Source: Molossus alvarezi (lineage: Eukaryota > Chordata > Mammalia > Chiroptera > Molossidae). From it: DNA of 64,000 nt. Each line of letters opens with the position of its first letter. The first letter of the stretch is position 1. This document shows positions 44,195 to 57,396 of the stretch, piece after piece. The notes beneath the pieces are model-generated. The model made no database searches and had not been told where the DNA came from. It saw only the letters and a program-made list of their open reading frames with translations. Position numbers and translations under genes: made by a program. The stretch is taken from the NCBI GenBank assembly GCA_037176705.1, contig CM073888.1, positions 44,956,810 to 45,020,809 of the forward strand, given 5' to 3'.

Positions 44195-44764
44195 AGATTT
44201 AGGTATGTTTTTGATATATAATTAGCTGCTTGGTGTGCCTTGAAGCAACTTAGTAAGAAAATGACTAGATGAAAGAAACTGGATTATAATTACTTACAAT
44301 ATATTTTAGCAACAGTTTGTTATTTTCCATTTTGTCATATACTTATTCTTACACATATTGTATATTTGTGCAGTATTTGAAAGTACAGTAATAGCTTTTG
44401 AACCTCTGACTTCTGAGAGAATCTTGTGGCTTTGAAAAGAACATGTTTCTTGTCACCTCATTATAAAGAAAACTGGTTTTTAGGGGGAACATCTGAATCT
44501 CAAATTCATAATAATTTAGAGATAGAAGAGAATTAAAGCTGATTTCTATTTATTCCCAGCCCAGGGCTGGGCAGAGTGCACGTGGGGGAGTAAATAGCAA
44601 GGCTGAAACTTCACTCAGAGGATTGGTGACTCAGTCAAGATTCCTCTGCTTGGTGCCATTGCTATCAGTTATGACAGAAGACAATTCCACCTTCGGCCAG
44701 CAGGGGGAGCGCTCTTTCTCTTTTAAGCTTTCCCAAGAACTGTAAATTCATGTTCCCTGTGTTG

Positions 44765-45240
44765 TCAGAGCTTGAATCCCACCCGGTTAGTACACTTTCT
44801 TGATGTGTGATATCATGCAAGTTCCTCAACACCCCCGTGCTTCAGTTTTCTCGTCAGTAAATGGGAGAGGATGGCCCTGGCCGGTTTGGCCCAGTGGTTA
44901 GAGGGTCGGCCTGCGGTCCGGAGAGACCCGGGTTCGGTTTCCGCTAAGGGCACGTACCTCGGTTGCAGTTTGTCCCCGGCCCTGGTTGGTCGTGCGGGTG
45001 GCAGCCACTCGATGTGTCCGTTTCACGTCGATGTTTCTCTCTCTCTCTCTGTCTCCCTCCCATTCTATCTGAACAAAAAATGGGAAAATGTCCTCAGGTG
45101 AAGATAAAACAAAAGGGGGGGGGTGGAGATGATGATGATGATGATGATAGTAACCACTTCCTAGAGTCATTTTGAGAACTGAGTGAGTTAAAGTATATAA
45201 AATGCTTAGAACTCTGTCTGGCTGTATTCTCGACTTTTGT
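44765..45240 (+). repeat. MIR SINE interrupted by VES
   Basis: Left part ends GTTTTCTCGTCAGTAAATGG; right part resumes GATAGTAACCACTTCC and TTTTGAGAACTGAGTGAG. Confidence 0.8.
44874..45122 (+). mobile_element. VES SINE, young, in MIR
   Basis: Canonical head GCCCTGGCCGGTTTGGCCC and end GTCCTCAGGTGAAGAT. Followed by G-run and (GAT)n at 45127-45150. Confidence 0.94.
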
Positions 45241-45744
45241 CACCATTATTCCTGCCGTGGGGAGGTTTAGAAGCTGCCTGTCCCACCAGCATTTGCATAC
45301 TTGCCTTTTTCAAGCAACTGTGAAGGTTGCTGGGGCTCCTCACATTACAAGAAACCAGTGGGATGGGATTATTTGAGGAGGAGATATTGAATAATCATAA
45401 ATATGGATCTTATAATTGATTAGCTCTTTGGGAAAGGATGGCTTACTCTTCTGCAATAACATGAGGGGAAGTGCTGCTCCTCTCTGTGTTTCATTTGAGA
45501 AGATAATATGTAAACATGTTTGTTGGACACACATTATATAACAAAGTAGGTAACTGCCTGTGTGTACAAAGGGCAATAGGAGCAAAGGTGAAGACCAGCA
45601 AAATCCCCCTCGAAGCACCAGGAAGCATTTCAAACAAGAACTAAGGTCATTGTCTCTTTCTCCTTTTTTTTTTTTTTGGGAAGCAACCAAATTTTTGGTG
45701 GCCTTGTTTTGACAAGGCTGGAAAAAAAAACAACTAGGGTTAGA

Positions 45745-46155
45745 AGAATGATGGAAGTGTGTCATAGGGATAAGGGTAGGAGGACTGGGAGACATTCCAG
45801 GCAGGGATAATGGTGCAGAGGCTGTGAGCACATCAGGTTTCTGGGACACTTTTAATTATCCAGCATTACTGGGTGTGACAGTGGAGGCTGGAGTTTATGT
45901 CCTATTCTGTAGCACCATCGCTGAGCGCTGAAGCGGCACAATTGGATTTGCATGTTTCAAAGGTCATTTTGGCAGCAGGATGAAGAAGGGTGAGTAGACC
46001 TGAGGAGTATCAGGAGGGGGCTGATGCAGTAAACCAGTGGAATTGATGGGCCCTGGGTCAAGGAGCTCTGCGAATGGGGAGAAGGCAAGGAGCTATGTGG
46101 GAGGGAGATTGGATTGGACTGGGAGTGGGCTATGAAGAGGAGGAATCGGAGAGTT
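45745..46155 (+). repeat. Old L2-like repeat
   Basis: Phrases GACATTCCAGGCAGGGATAA, GGTGCAGAGGCTGTGAGC and AAGGTCATTTTGGCAGCAGG match the same old repeat order seen at 7625 and 27488. Diverged. Confidence 0.4.
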
Positions 46156-47571
46156 GAGGGCTTGGGGGAGGTGTGGGAGGGACCAGTAAGTGCTTAAAGC
46201 TGAGCTCCTCACTCAGGGGGCCCATACAGGCCTGCAAGGGAAGAAAGGGCATGGGAGGCAGGAGGGCCACAAAGGAGAGCGGCGCCCAAGAAGCTGCGGG
46301 GAGACAGAGGAGAGTTTCAGAGGCGCAGTTTCTGGTTCTGTAGAACAGTTCTCAAGAACTATGTAAAGCACATGCATGTGCATCTATAATTACCATAGAG
46401 AAGTCAACAGGAAAAGAATTGAAAAGGGCATTGGAGTTTTGCCATTTTCAGATGATGTGAGAGGAATTTCCGTTTCATTCAAGTGGTGGAGACAGAAGCT
46501 GCATTACACTCGGTTTATACAGCGAGGGTGTGATATTCTTTCCCAAGGTTTTTGGTGGTAAGATGGGATGAGGACTAGGTTTGTTCTGCCTTCCTTGCAT
46601 AGAGACTTTTGGGCCCCTACCACACCTTTGGTTAGAATTGATGAACCTTTTTTTCCTTCTGAGTCCCACCGTTTCCTATCCTGACTTCTGTAAGGGCACC
46701 AGTAATATTTTATTATATGTGTTTCCCTTTTTATTGTGGCCATTTTCTCTGTATACCATTAGACATAGATCTTCTTGTGGGGAGGGCTAAATCATTCGTC
46801 TTTTTATTTTCAGTATCTATTACAGTGGACACTTGGCATTATAGTCAGGCTTATCGAATGTTGCACGGATGGATGGACAGCTGGGTGGGAGGATAAATCG
46901 AGGTTGGATCAAAGTTACTGTGTGCGCACGAGAGGCAGGTGACTTGGTGATGAAAGGAAGAGAGACAGGCTAGAACAGGCCCAAGCTTGTGAACAACTGT
47001 ATGTGTTTGGAATGACCACGTTGATAAATGGGAACGGGGCTGATTAGGAAGGAGCAGCCTCACGACTGCTGAGATGGGAACTTTTTAGTTAGTAAATGTA
47101 CATTGTGTGAAGTTACCGTAGCTTAGGATTTCCGAGCTAGAGGAAACCTCAGATGAATCTAGTGTAAACTGCCTGTTGAACACAGGACAGACACAGTGTA
47201 TGTGGGCTGCTTCCCTAGCTAGATTGAAAGCCAGGTGAGAGTTTGGCCATTTGGCAAGTACACATTTATTAATCGATAAATCTTACCTCTACATTAGGGT
47301 AGAGTGAGTAGAGAAAAGTAGGTTGCATCATTCTAGTTTGAAAGAAATTCTGAGAAATTATTTTAAAATTTATATATCAGGCAGCAGGCGAAGAGCAAAG
47401 ACGATAATTCAGCTGTGTTGTCTTTTTGGAGTATCTCCTCAACACCACTGTAAACTTGACCTACCCAGCTCCAAATATGCATCTGATTTTATCTCCCTCC
47501 CCACACTGCAGGAGGTTTGTTTCTACCTGCTCCTTGACATTTCTGTCATAGTTTTTGTTTGTTTGTTTTGT

Positions 47572-47818
47572 TTTTTGTTAATCCTCACCCAAGGACATTT
47601 TTTTAATTGATTTTTAGATAGAGTGGAAGGGAAAGAGGGAATGAGAGAGAGAAACATCGATTGGAGAGAGACACATCAGTTGGTTGCCTCCTGCAAGACC
47701 CTGACTGGAGCCGGGGATCCAACCTGCAACCCAGGTACGTGCCCTTGACTGGGAATCAAACCCACAACCCTTGGGTCCTAGGGCTGATGCTCTACCACTG
47801 AGCCAACCAGGCCAGGGC
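47572..47818 (-). mobile_element. VES-type SINE
   Basis: AATCCTCACCCAAGGACATTT, GAGAAACATCGATTGGAG, head GCCAACCAGGCCAGGGC. CTGTCA on both sides. Confidence 0.92.
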
Positions 47819-48589
47819 TGTCAGTTTTTACTTAAGTAGCTTTTTATTTATGTAATGTCATTTTTTTTTCTTCTTTCTGGTGAGCGTATGAACAAGTAGG
47901 TCTTTGCAGTGAACTCTGTATAGAAATGTATTTTAATATTGAAAAATGATAGCTTCTAATGAATGCACAGCATAGCTCATACCTATCTAGCCTTTTAGAC
48001 AAAGCTCTTTTAACTTGTCTTTTTAACACCATTTGCAAAAAGGTGTGTTCTAAGACATGGTCACTAAGGCAACATCAAAGTCTGTTGTTTGGCTTGCAAT
48101 CTTCTCCTAGAAGGGTTCAGACATGCATGAAAGTTACTGTGGCTGGATGCGTTGGTTTTTTGCATGTCTAGGTCCTCCACCTGAAGGTGGAAGACAGAAA
48201 GGTATGCTTCTCACATTTAGCAGTCACTACCGGGGATGGCCAGCAGAGAGCAGGCTTGCTGCTTTCTCTGATCTGGGCCTTAGACTTCCTTCTTCCTGCT
48301 GGGCTCTCTCTGACATCCAGCAGTTTTATGATTTGTCAGATAACATGTTTTCTAGAGTCAGTTATGTAATATATTTAAAAACTAATGGAAAAGGGACACA
48401 AGGTCATTCTCTTGTTTTCTCCATACATATTGACTCTTTAGGGGCAGGTCTCTTCCAGCCCACATTGATGGCCTCTTTGAGCTTTTTCTGCCCTATTTCT
48501 CCTAAGAGCACCCACAAAGGTGTAAGTGACCCACAACCCTCAGCTCTTGTAATATGGGGAGGTTTGTGGTCTTCAGGTGCTGGATGATG

Positions 48590-48720
48590 ATTTTTTTTTT
48601 TTTTTGAGATGTAATTAACAGTAACATTATATTAGTTTGTATGTTAAATGATCACCACAATAAGTCTAGCTAATACCTATCACCACACATAGTTAGATGA
48701 TTCTTCGTAGAACAGTGAAG
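48590..48720 (-). mobile_element. LINE-1 3' end fragment
   Basis: After a T-run: GAGATGTAATTAACAGTAACA, ATGATCACCACAATAAGTC and CACCACACATAGTTAG, the antisense L1 3' untranslated sequence. Confidence 0.75.
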
Positions 48721-49654
48721 AGGCTTCTCCTGTTTGATTCCCACACGGAGGCCCACAGCTCTGGGCACCCCTAAAAAAGACATGGCTTTTATGTAGCTAA
48801 ACTGTCTTTACATATGTACATTAACAGATTTCTGTTGTTGTTCTTGGAAAGATGTGATGACAGTACTCCTCCCTTTTAGAGGAGGAGCTAGATTTGCAGT
48901 GTTGGGCTGTGAGTTCAGGAGTCCTGGATTGTGTTTTTAATGCTGCTGTTTTTTCTGCTGATCATCCTGCTTGCCTTTGTTCACCTGTTTGTGAACACGG
49001 TTTTCTTCCCAGGGACTTAACTGGTGGCACTTCTTCAGGGTGTCTCATTGAGAAATACATTTCCTTTCGCAAAGTTTTAGTCGCTATATGAATGGGGAGG
49101 ATTCCCCCCATATCAGAAAACATAACAGTCCCTGAGGAATGACCACTTCTCTCTGCCATTCCAGGCTAACCATATTTTTACTTAGTTGCAATTTTATCCT
49201 TTTATATGAGTGAAAGTTGAACAATGAGTAGGTTTCTTTATTATAGTCATTGCTAACAATCAACCCACCTGTGAAATGTAAAATTTGTTCCACCTGTGTG
49301 GACCAGTCAACTTCAGTATCCAACGGTATCCGTGTCCTCTCCATGGGTGGCTGGGACCAGGTTCTCTGAAACTTTCCCATTAAGTTAATGCTTCTTGCAC
49401 TTGAATTTCAGTCTGGGGTTTCCTTGAAACCATATCCAGAGTATGCGTCAGTGCTATGAACATAGTTAGGGAATGTGAGCCTCAGAGTGATTAAATGACC
49501 TGAGTTTTTTCAGTAAATCAACCTAATTCTCCTCTCAATTCCTGGAACGATGACATTTGAGATTTTTTTGGGATCATCTAGTGCAGTGCACTCATTTTAC
49601 AGATGAGGAAATTGAAGGCTAAGAAGGGGTAAATAGATGTTCACAACCACCACA

Positions 49655-50345
49655 AACCCCTTAGGTTGGCTGCTATAGAAACACAAGGAAACAAATTAAC
49701 CAGTGTTGGCCAGATGTGGAAGAAATGGAAGCCTCATGCACTGTTGGTGGGAAAGTAAAACGGTGCTACTGCGAAGGGAAATGGTATGGCAGTTCCTCAA
49801 AAAGAAATTCAGTTTCTGGGTATATACTCCAAGGAATTGAAAGCAGGGTCTTGAAGAGATATTTGTACACCCATGTTCATAGCAACATTGTTCACAATAA
49901 CCAAAGGGTGGGAGCAACCCAAGTGTCCCTCACAGATGAATGGATCAACCAAAAGTATATACATACGGTGGAGTATTACTCAGCCTTAAAAAGGAAGGAA
50001 ATTCTGACACATGCTACAACGTGGATGAACCTAGAGGACATTATACTAAGTGAAATAATTCAGTCACAAAAAGACAAATACTGTACAATTTCACATATAT
50101 GAGGTGATTAGAGCAGTCAAATTCAGAGAGACAGAAAGTAGGGTGGTGGTTGCCAGGGATTGAGGAGAGGGAAGAATAGGGATTTATTTTTTATTGGGTG
50201 GAGAGTTTTTATTTGGGAAGACGAAAAGAATCCTGGAGATGGTTGCACAACAGTTTGAATATAATTAACACTTCTGAATGTACTCAACACTGTACATTTG
50301 AAATTGTTAATATGGTAAATTTTGTTATGTGTATCTTTACACACA
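49655..50345 (+). mobile_element. LINE-1 ORF2 end and 3' UTR, old
   Basis: Sense LINE-1: TGGAAGCCTCATGCACTGTTGG, GGGTATATACTCCAAGGA, TTCATAGCAACATTGTTCACA, GGAGTATTACTCAGCC, ending with GTACATTTGAAATTGTTAA. A broken 128-codon frame (49716-50102) is the ORF2 C-terminus. A CA run at 50341-50364 follows. Confidence 0.88.
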
Positions 50346-51024
50346 CACACACACACACACACACGGCCACAGAAGCAGTCGGTGTTGCATTCTGTTTTTG
50401 TCCTAATATGCCATTTGTGGCACTCTTTCAGAAAGTATGTATCATGGATGAAAAGCTAATCCAGAAAAATAATTTTCATTGTTGATGCTTGGATGCTGTT
50501 TGGCTCCCACCTTCCTCTTGTCTTCACACTGTTCTTTCTGACTCTGTGCTCCAGGCAGGAGGAGTTACATTTGGTGCTTAAGACTCACCACATTCTCTCT
50601 GGCCACATGCAGTGTCCTCTGCCTGGTCCGCTTTTCCCACTACCTCTGTATGGGAACTCCTTAGGAAGGAGCTGAGGCTTTATCTGCTCTGGAAAGTACT
50701 TTTGACCACATAGTCTGAATTAGGTGCTTACTCTTTTCAGGGTCATCCTGGCCACGTGGACCTGTCACACTGTTTCCTGGTCTGCACCTGCCGCTGGACT
50801 GCCTGGCCAGTCTTGATATCCTCAATGTCTAGCACATTGCTTGCACAGAGTAGGTGCTCGGAAATGTTTGCTGAAAGATAAACTGTATTCTGGAAGATAT
50901 TGCTATGAGAGAGACATTCAAAACTGACACCAATTGCTGATCTGCAAAACCTGCCTTGATAAAAGGGTAGCTCTTATCTTTTATTGTAGTAAAATACATA
51001 TAACAAACTTTGCCATCATAATCA

Positions 51025-51425
51025 TTTTCTAAACATTTATTTTTATTGTTGACAGTGTTACAGATGTCCCCTATTTTCTTCCCTCCATCCAGCCCCCACC
51101 TCACCCCAGGCCTTCACTGCATTGTCTGCATCCATGGGCTATGCATATATGCATATAAATTCTTTGGTTAATCCCCCCTAACCTCCATCCCTCTGAGATC
51201 TGTCATTCTGTTTCATGTATCCATGCCTCTGGACCTATTTTGTTTGTCAGTTTATTTTGTTCATTAGATTCCATATGTAAGTGAGATGTGATATTAGTCT
51301 TTCTCTGACTGGCTTATTTTGCTTAGCATCATACTCTCTAGGTCCATCCATGCTGTTGCAAAGGGCAAGAGATTCTTCCTTTTTTTCAGCCGCAGAGTAT
51401 TCCATTGTGTGAATGTACACCATTG
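51025..51425 (-). mobile_element. LINE-1 3' end, nested
   Basis: TTTATTGTTGACAGTGTTAC, CCATGGGCTATGCATATATG, TTAGATTCCATATGTAAGTG, AGCATCATACTCTCTAGGTC. Inserted in the L1 at 50975-52040 in the same orientation; younger than its host. Confidence 0.75.
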
Positions 51426-51675
51426 TAATAACTTGTAAGTGTATAGTTCAGTGGCATTAAGTACATTCATGTGGTGCAGTCATCACCACCATCCATCTTT
51501 AGAGCTCTTTTCATTTTGTAAGACGAAAACTCTGCAGCCATTAAACAATAACTCCCCATTCTTCTTTTCCCCCAGCCCCTAGCAACTTCCATTCAGTATT
51601 TGTCCTTGTGTGACTGGTTTATTTCGCTTGACTTATCTCTTCAAGGTTCCTCCATGTTGTCAGAATGTGTCTGAA

Positions 51676-51911
51676 TTTTTTTTTTTTTTTTTAATCCTCA
51701 TCTGAGGATATTTTTCTATTGATTTTTTTAGAGTGGGAGGAAAGGAAGAGGGAGAGGGGGAGAGAGAGAAACAACAACATCAAAGAGAGAGACACATCAG
51801 TTGGTTGCCTCCCACACGACCCCAACCCAGGTATGCGCCCTTGACTGGAATCAAACCCAAGACTCTGGTTCATGGGCCAACACTCTAACCACTGAACCAA
51901 ACTGGCCAGGG
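51676..51911 (-). mobile_element. VES-type SINE in L1
   Basis: T-run, AATCCTCATCTGAGGATATTT, GA tract, head CCAAACTGGCCAGGG. Confidence 0.92.
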
Positions 51912-52767
51912 TTGTTCTTCCATTTTCAAGGCTGAATAACATCCCACAGTATGTATAAGCCACATTTTGTGTATCCACTTATCCGTCAATCGATGCTTGG
52001 CTATTGTGAACAGTACTGCTGTGAACACGGGCGGCTCTGACGTTTCAGACAAGGCAAGCCTGCCCTTGCGCCTTCCATATAGCACCACATGAAAACACAC
52101 CCTTAACACCCCGAGCTCTTCGCAGCCGCCATCCTGAACCACTTTTCTCCATCCGTCTGCTTTCTGTCCTGTTCCCAGCTTTGATCCTGTGACTTGTTCT
52201 CCTCACTTGGACCTACCTGCTTCGAAGGCTCCCCTCTGCACTGGGATGCATATCTACCCCCAGGTTTGTGGTTTTGGATCAGTATGCCACAGGTCCAGTG
52301 TGATGACGTGCTTCTACGCCTCATGGTGTTTGGGAGCTCTTGCTAGCACATCTTCCCTTCCCTCTTCCTTCTTCACTTCTGCCCCCCCTCTGGTCTTTCT
52401 CTTCCTCCCACTTTTCCAGCTATTTCCATCAGACAAAGGAGGATTCACTGGCAGCAGCCCTCCCAGCTCTGTCCATCATGAAGCCCCTCCTTATCCTGTT
52501 CCCCCTCCCCCCTCTCCCACCCCCCTCTCCCATGATCGCAAGGCCTTGGAGAAATGAAAAGTGACCTCCGGTACTAGAGACGACCAACAACACAGTATGG
52601 CTCCCACTCCCAACAGCCTTTGTTAGTGGGTTTGGGTGTGTGGGGGGCAGTTTCTTTCACATGTGTTCCAATGGGGGCCATCTTGGTTCTTAATTGTCAC
52701 ATATTCTCTCTCTCTCTCTCATTAAAAAAAAATACTTTTAATGTCTTACTTATCTAAGACAATTAAA

Positions 52768-53007
52768 AATTTTTTTTTTATCCTTACCTGAGGACATTTT
52801 TGCATTTATGTTCAGATACAGTGGGAGAGAGAGAGGGAGAAAGAGAGAGAGAAACATCGATGTGAGAGAGACACATCAACTGGCTGCCACCCACACGACC
52901 CTAACGAGGGCTGGGGACAAACTGCAACCGAGGTATGTGCCCTGAGTGGGAACCGAATCTGGTACTCTCTGGTCGGCGGGCCGAAGCTGAGCCAAACTGG
53001 CCAGGGC
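52768..53007 (-). mobile_element. VES SINE
   Basis: TATCCTTACCTGAGGACATTT, GAGAGAAACATCGATGTGAG, GAACCGAATCTGG, head GAGCCAAACTGGCCAGGGC. The part between B and A boxes has a small deletion. Confidence 0.9.
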
Positions 53008-53026
53008 CTCTCTCTTTTTTTTTCTT

Positions 53027-53279
53027 TAAATCCCCACCGAGGATTTTTTTGCCATTGATTTTTTTAGAGAGAGTGGAAGGGATAGCGGGAGGGAAGAGAG
53101 AGAGAAAGAAATATCATTGTGAGAGAGAGAGACACATCAATTGGTTGCCTCCTGTACACACCTTGACAGGGTTTGGGGATTGAACCTGCAACCCAGGTAC
53201 ATGCCCTTGACCAGGAATCAAACCTGTGACCTTTCAATGTGTGGGCCGATGCTCTAACCACTGAACATGCTGGCAGGGC
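53027..53279 (-). mobile_element. VES-type SINE, diverged
   Basis: AAATCCCCACCGAGGATTTT, GAAAGAAATATCATTGTGAG, head GAACATGCTGGCAGGGC. Only about 20 bp from the previous SINE. Confidence 0.88.
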
Positions 53280-54626
53280 TACATGCTCTCTTTTTCTCCT
53301 CATTCCTTCACTTCACTCTAAACCTGTTCCTTGTCTGTCATTCCCCAAAGTATCCCTGGCAGGAGGCGGGTTGTAATACCCTTGACAGCAGGTTTCTTGG
53401 TCAGTGAAGGAGAGCTGAGCCTGGAGGGAAACAGGAACTGGCTGACTGTTGAGCTGAGTCTCAGACAGTATTGTTCCAAATGTCCTTTGGACTTTCTTTC
53501 CCTTGGAATTTCTCCCTGACAGTCTTTTCCTTTAGGCTCTGGTGACCTATTTGAGAACTCGGCTGTTCTTACTGTCAGGGAGCCAGGAGGCTTTGGGAGC
53601 TAGAAGGTTAACCAGCCTCTCAGCCCCACCCTGGTTTTTCCCTCGTGGAAGAGTCAGTTACAGATACATTTGCTGACTGTAGTTCAACTCGAGGCCAGGC
53701 AGGAGGGTGGAAGCATTGGAAACATTTCTCTCTGACTGGAGTTAATTTCCGGTCGAACCCTGCGCCCAATGTTGTAACGCAAGTGTCGGGCGAGCGAGCA
53801 TCCGCGCGGTGACTCACTGCATCAAAGCTTTCGCATCAGCAAGTGGTTAATGAGGTTTTTCTACCGTGGGATTTTGTCCAAGAGTTTTCAGACACGTTTT
53901 TAAAAGTCCGAGCAATTTGGTTTGAATCATCTCCAATGTTATCCCCACTCAGAGGCCGTGATTACGACAGCTGCTCCCTGCACGAGAGGGTACAGGGCAG
54001 GGGCACAGAAATCACTCGGAACTGATCCTGAGTTTGTGTCACTGAACATTTTCTCTCAATGAAGAGAGTCTTTGGTGTGTTGCTTTCTCAGCTAATTAAC
54101 CAGCGTCCTGTTTCCCGTTTCCCATTTGGCAAATTATGTGTAGAGACAAATTGTACTGTAGTTTCTTGGGGAACTTTAGGGTGGCTCAGATTTTTCCTGG
54201 ATGTGTTTTCCTGGGCGGATTGGTGCAGAAAGGTGTGTACCATGAGGTCTCCGCCAAGCCCCATCTCCCTATGGGCTTTCATGAACCGCATACCCTGCGG
54301 GTATCACATAGGTAACAGTGTGTCTACTGTCCTCACCTAAGAACTTCACTCCTCCGCTCTGGCATCATGAACTCTTTTGTTAACTGGCTGTGCTAAGTAG
54401 ATCTTGTTGAAGCCTCTTTGTTATCTCTACCTGTATTTTGTTTGTTTTAATAGGTAAATACTATATGGGGAGGAATACACACAATTTGAGGAAATGATGG
54501 ACATTTCATTTACATAGTAACATAAATGGGGCTGTGAACAAGTCTCCATTGAGAGCTTTCAAAATGCTTTTGATCCTGCACAGATAAAAAAAAAATCTGG
54601 TTTCATTGTTATATTTTATCGACCTA

Positions 54627-54725
54627 GTGTATAGTGTGGCTTCAGAGTGAGACAGACCTGGGTTTGAATCCCAGCTCCATTGCTTATTAGTTATATGAAA
54701 TTGGGGAAGTTACTTAACCTCTTGG
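54627..54725 (+). repeat. MIR SINE
   Basis: GACAGACCTGGGTTTGAATCC and GAAGTTACTTAACCTCTTGG. A possible 3' part is at 54980-55045 (AAAATGAGATAATTAAAGC, CACCTGGCCCAG), separated by other sequence including an ATTC-rich stretch. Confidence 0.85.
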
Positions 54726-55807
54726 TTTGTTTGTTTGCTCATTCATTCATGCGTTCATTCATTCCTTGTTTTCTTCCTTCATTAATAAAAAAAAAATAGA
54801 GAAGTACAAGGAAAAATACAATAAATCTCCTTATCCCCACCACCCAGAATTAACTATTTATATTTGACTGTATTTTCTCTTAGCCATTTTCTCTATGCCT
54901 CGTTAAAATTACCCCTATAATATATGTGTGCACTCTCCTTTTTCTCCCCATTGCTTGGAAAATAAAATTTCCCTTGTTGGTTTAAAATGAGATAATTAAA
55001 GCACCTGGCCCAGTTCCTGATCCACAGTAGACAAGTGGTGCATGGTCATCGCTGTTACTGGTCACTGTTCCCCTCCTGTGCTTGCTCCTTTCGGTGTACC
55101 TCTCCACTAGAAAATAGAGTCCTGGCAAATTGACAAACACAGAGAAAAGATTTCTTTTGACAAGCCATGTATTTCTCCTCCTAGGAAGTGTTGGCAACCC
55201 CCATCTTGAGGAATTGGTGTTACTACATGGAGGAATGTAGACCGCACCATAAAATTTATTTATATGGAAAACCATGAAAATGTATTTCTAATAAATGATG
55301 GGCACATTTGGGAAACTCTTTAAAATAAAGTGATTGAACTGAGTTATAGACTATTTCACACATTATTTAAAAAGCTATATTAATGTTGGAGGGATAGAAA
55401 GACTGAGCAGAAACTTGCTTATTTTGATTGATTTCCTGCTTGTGGTGACCTCAAGAGCTAGCTTCTGTCAGGTAACTAATGTTGGGGTTTTATTAATTTA
55501 TGAAGAGCAGGGAAGGACTAGTTTGTCTTTATTGAAGCAAATTCTCTCCAAGTAACATGTTTAAAAAAAATCAAGATGAAAAATATGAGCAACTTGTCAG
55601 TTTAAATGAAGGCTCCTCTTTATGGGCTTCTTGGACTGGTTTCGCACTTAAAATCTCTATTCCAAAATGAGCGGTGGCATAATTAAAGAGCATAGAAGCT
55701 GGAGTGACTGAGCAGCATGGTTTGTAATCTACAACAGTGTTACTAATGTCTTCCCTTTAAAAAACAGTTCAAGTGCCTTTTATCTACTATAAATGGTATA
55801 ATAGGTA

Positions 55808-55972
55808 ATAACAGGCATACCTCAGAGATATTACAGGTTGGGTTCCAGACCATTACAGTAAGTGACTTATCCTCTTTTTGCTGGTGGAGGGTCTTGCCTT
55901 CAGTTTGCAAAAAAAAACACATATAGAAGCGCAATAAAGCCAAGTGCAATAAAGTGAGGTATGTTTGCATAG
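55808..55972. mobile_element. Tigger1-derived short element
   Basis: Left end ACAGGCATACCTCAGAGATA, right end CAATAAAGTGAGGTATG, an inverted pair; interior has TTTTTGCTGGTGGAGGGTC. Internally deleted, non-autonomous. Confidence 0.85.
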
Positions 55973-55984
55973 AGGGCATGTCCA

Positions 55985-56190
55985 GACAGTGTAATAGGTG
56001 CATTACCTGTATCATTCAAGCTTTAGAATAATCCCTCTGGAGTAGGTACTGTGATTGTTCCATTATGAATGAGGAAAATCAAATAATTAACTTACCCAAG
56101 TTCACATAGCTAACCCAAAGGGGCCAGGTTTCAAATCCCAAAGCTGGTTCTGGAGTCGGTGATCTTCAGCCACTATACTACGCTGACTGC
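55985..56190 (-). repeat. MIR SINE
   Basis: Antisense: AATAATCCCTCTGGAGTAGG, CATTATGAATGAGGAAAATC, ACCCAAGTTCACATAGCTAA. Confidence 0.85.
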
Positions 56191-56463
56191 CATTCGATCT
56201 AGAATTTCAAGAGCATCTCTTACCTGTAAATAGAGCAAATATGTGACCTTTGAGCCTCATATATTTTGGAAACTTGCCAGGGAAATTAAGAATAGTATTT
56301 GTGGATTTTTTTTTTTTTTTGCATATTGCACAAATGTCAGTCAAAGTAACTGTTCATAAACACATCTGCTCATTTCTCTTGAGTTGGATAAAAAGCTTTT
56401 TTTAGACAGTGGGAAAGTGTGAGTCTCTTCTTGACAGCTGAGTTTATGATGTTCTTTGTTTTT

Positions 56464-56679
56464 CTTAATTTTTTTTCTTTATTGATTTTAGAGAGAGAGG
56501 AGGGGACAGGGAGAGAGAGACAGAAACATGGATGAGAAAGAACATTGATTGGCCACCTCTTGCATGCCTTTCCCCCTGGGACCTGGCCCACAACCTGGCC
56601 ATGTGCCCTGACTGGGAATCGAACCAGCGACTTTAGTGCATGGGTCCACGCTCAACAAGTGAGCCACACTGGCCGGGCT
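56464..56679 (-). mobile_element. Bat tRNA-derived SINE (short-tail subfamily)
   Basis: CTTTATTGATTTTAGAGAGAG, head GCCACACTGGCCGGGC. Duplication GATGTTCTTTGTTTTT / GATGTTCTTTATTTTT at 56448-56463 and 56680-56695. Confidence 0.94.
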
Positions 56680-57114
56680 GATGTTCTTTATTTTTAATGT
56701 TCATGTGCTGAGTGTCCAATGTGTGTGGAGCTCCATGTCAGCTGTAGGCAGTGGAGGGGGGAGATACAGCAATGAATAAGCCGTAGTCCCTGTGCTCAAA
56801 GGAGTTTATGACCTATTGAGAGGAAAAGGCCTGTAAATAATTCAAGGGCATGGATGAGTCAGGTGTGGGAGTGGGAGAAATATGGCATATGGAATACAGG
56901 TGTTAAGGCAGGTGCCATTTTTAAATGTCTGGCAGCAGGATTCCAATCTGATCTTCTTTGTGTGTTCTAGAAGCATTTAAAAACCATTTACTGAGTACCT
57001 ACTGTATGTCAGGCCCTGTGCTAGAAAATGAGTTTGAATTTTCCTAAAATAGACTGTGGGACTTAATTTTTAAGTTATTAGGAAAGTTTAAAATGTAGAG
57101 AACCCAGATGTAAC

Positions 57115-57171
57115 TTTTTTTTTTTATTCTCACCCAAGGACACTTTACATTTATCTTCAGATAGAGTGTGT

Positions 57172-57223
<52 letters not shown>

Positions 57224-57396
57224 CAGAGAGAGAGAGAGAGAAACATCGATGTGAGAGAGACACATTGAGTGATTGCCACCCACATGACCCCAACCAAGGC
57301 TGGGGACAAACTGCAACCATGGCCTTAGTGGGAACTGAACCCGGAACTCTGGACCACGGGCTGGCACTCTAACTGCTGAGCGAAATCGGCCAGAGC
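57115..57396 (-). mobile_element. VES SINE with TG/GA microsatellite
   Basis: ATTCTCACCCAAGGACACTTT, compound run of TG then GA at 57166-57240, head GAGCGAAATCGGCCAGAGC. Confidence 0.92.

Larger units (their letters stand above)
50975..52040 (-). mobile_element. LINE-1 3' part, old, with nested insertions
   Basis: Antisense L1: TAGTAAAATACATATAACAAA on the left, TAGTTCAGTGGCATTAAGTAC (51446-51466), CCCCTAGCAACTTCC, TTCCTCCATGTTGTCAG, GAATAACATCCCACAGTATG and TATTGTGAACAGTACTGCTG. A second L1 3' end lies at 51025-51425 and a SINE at 51676-51911. Confidence 0.8.

Noticed and set aside
49716..50102. A 128-codon frame as a gene
   Set aside because: It reads the degenerate end of LINE-1 ORF2 ([20 protein letters not shown] is visible).
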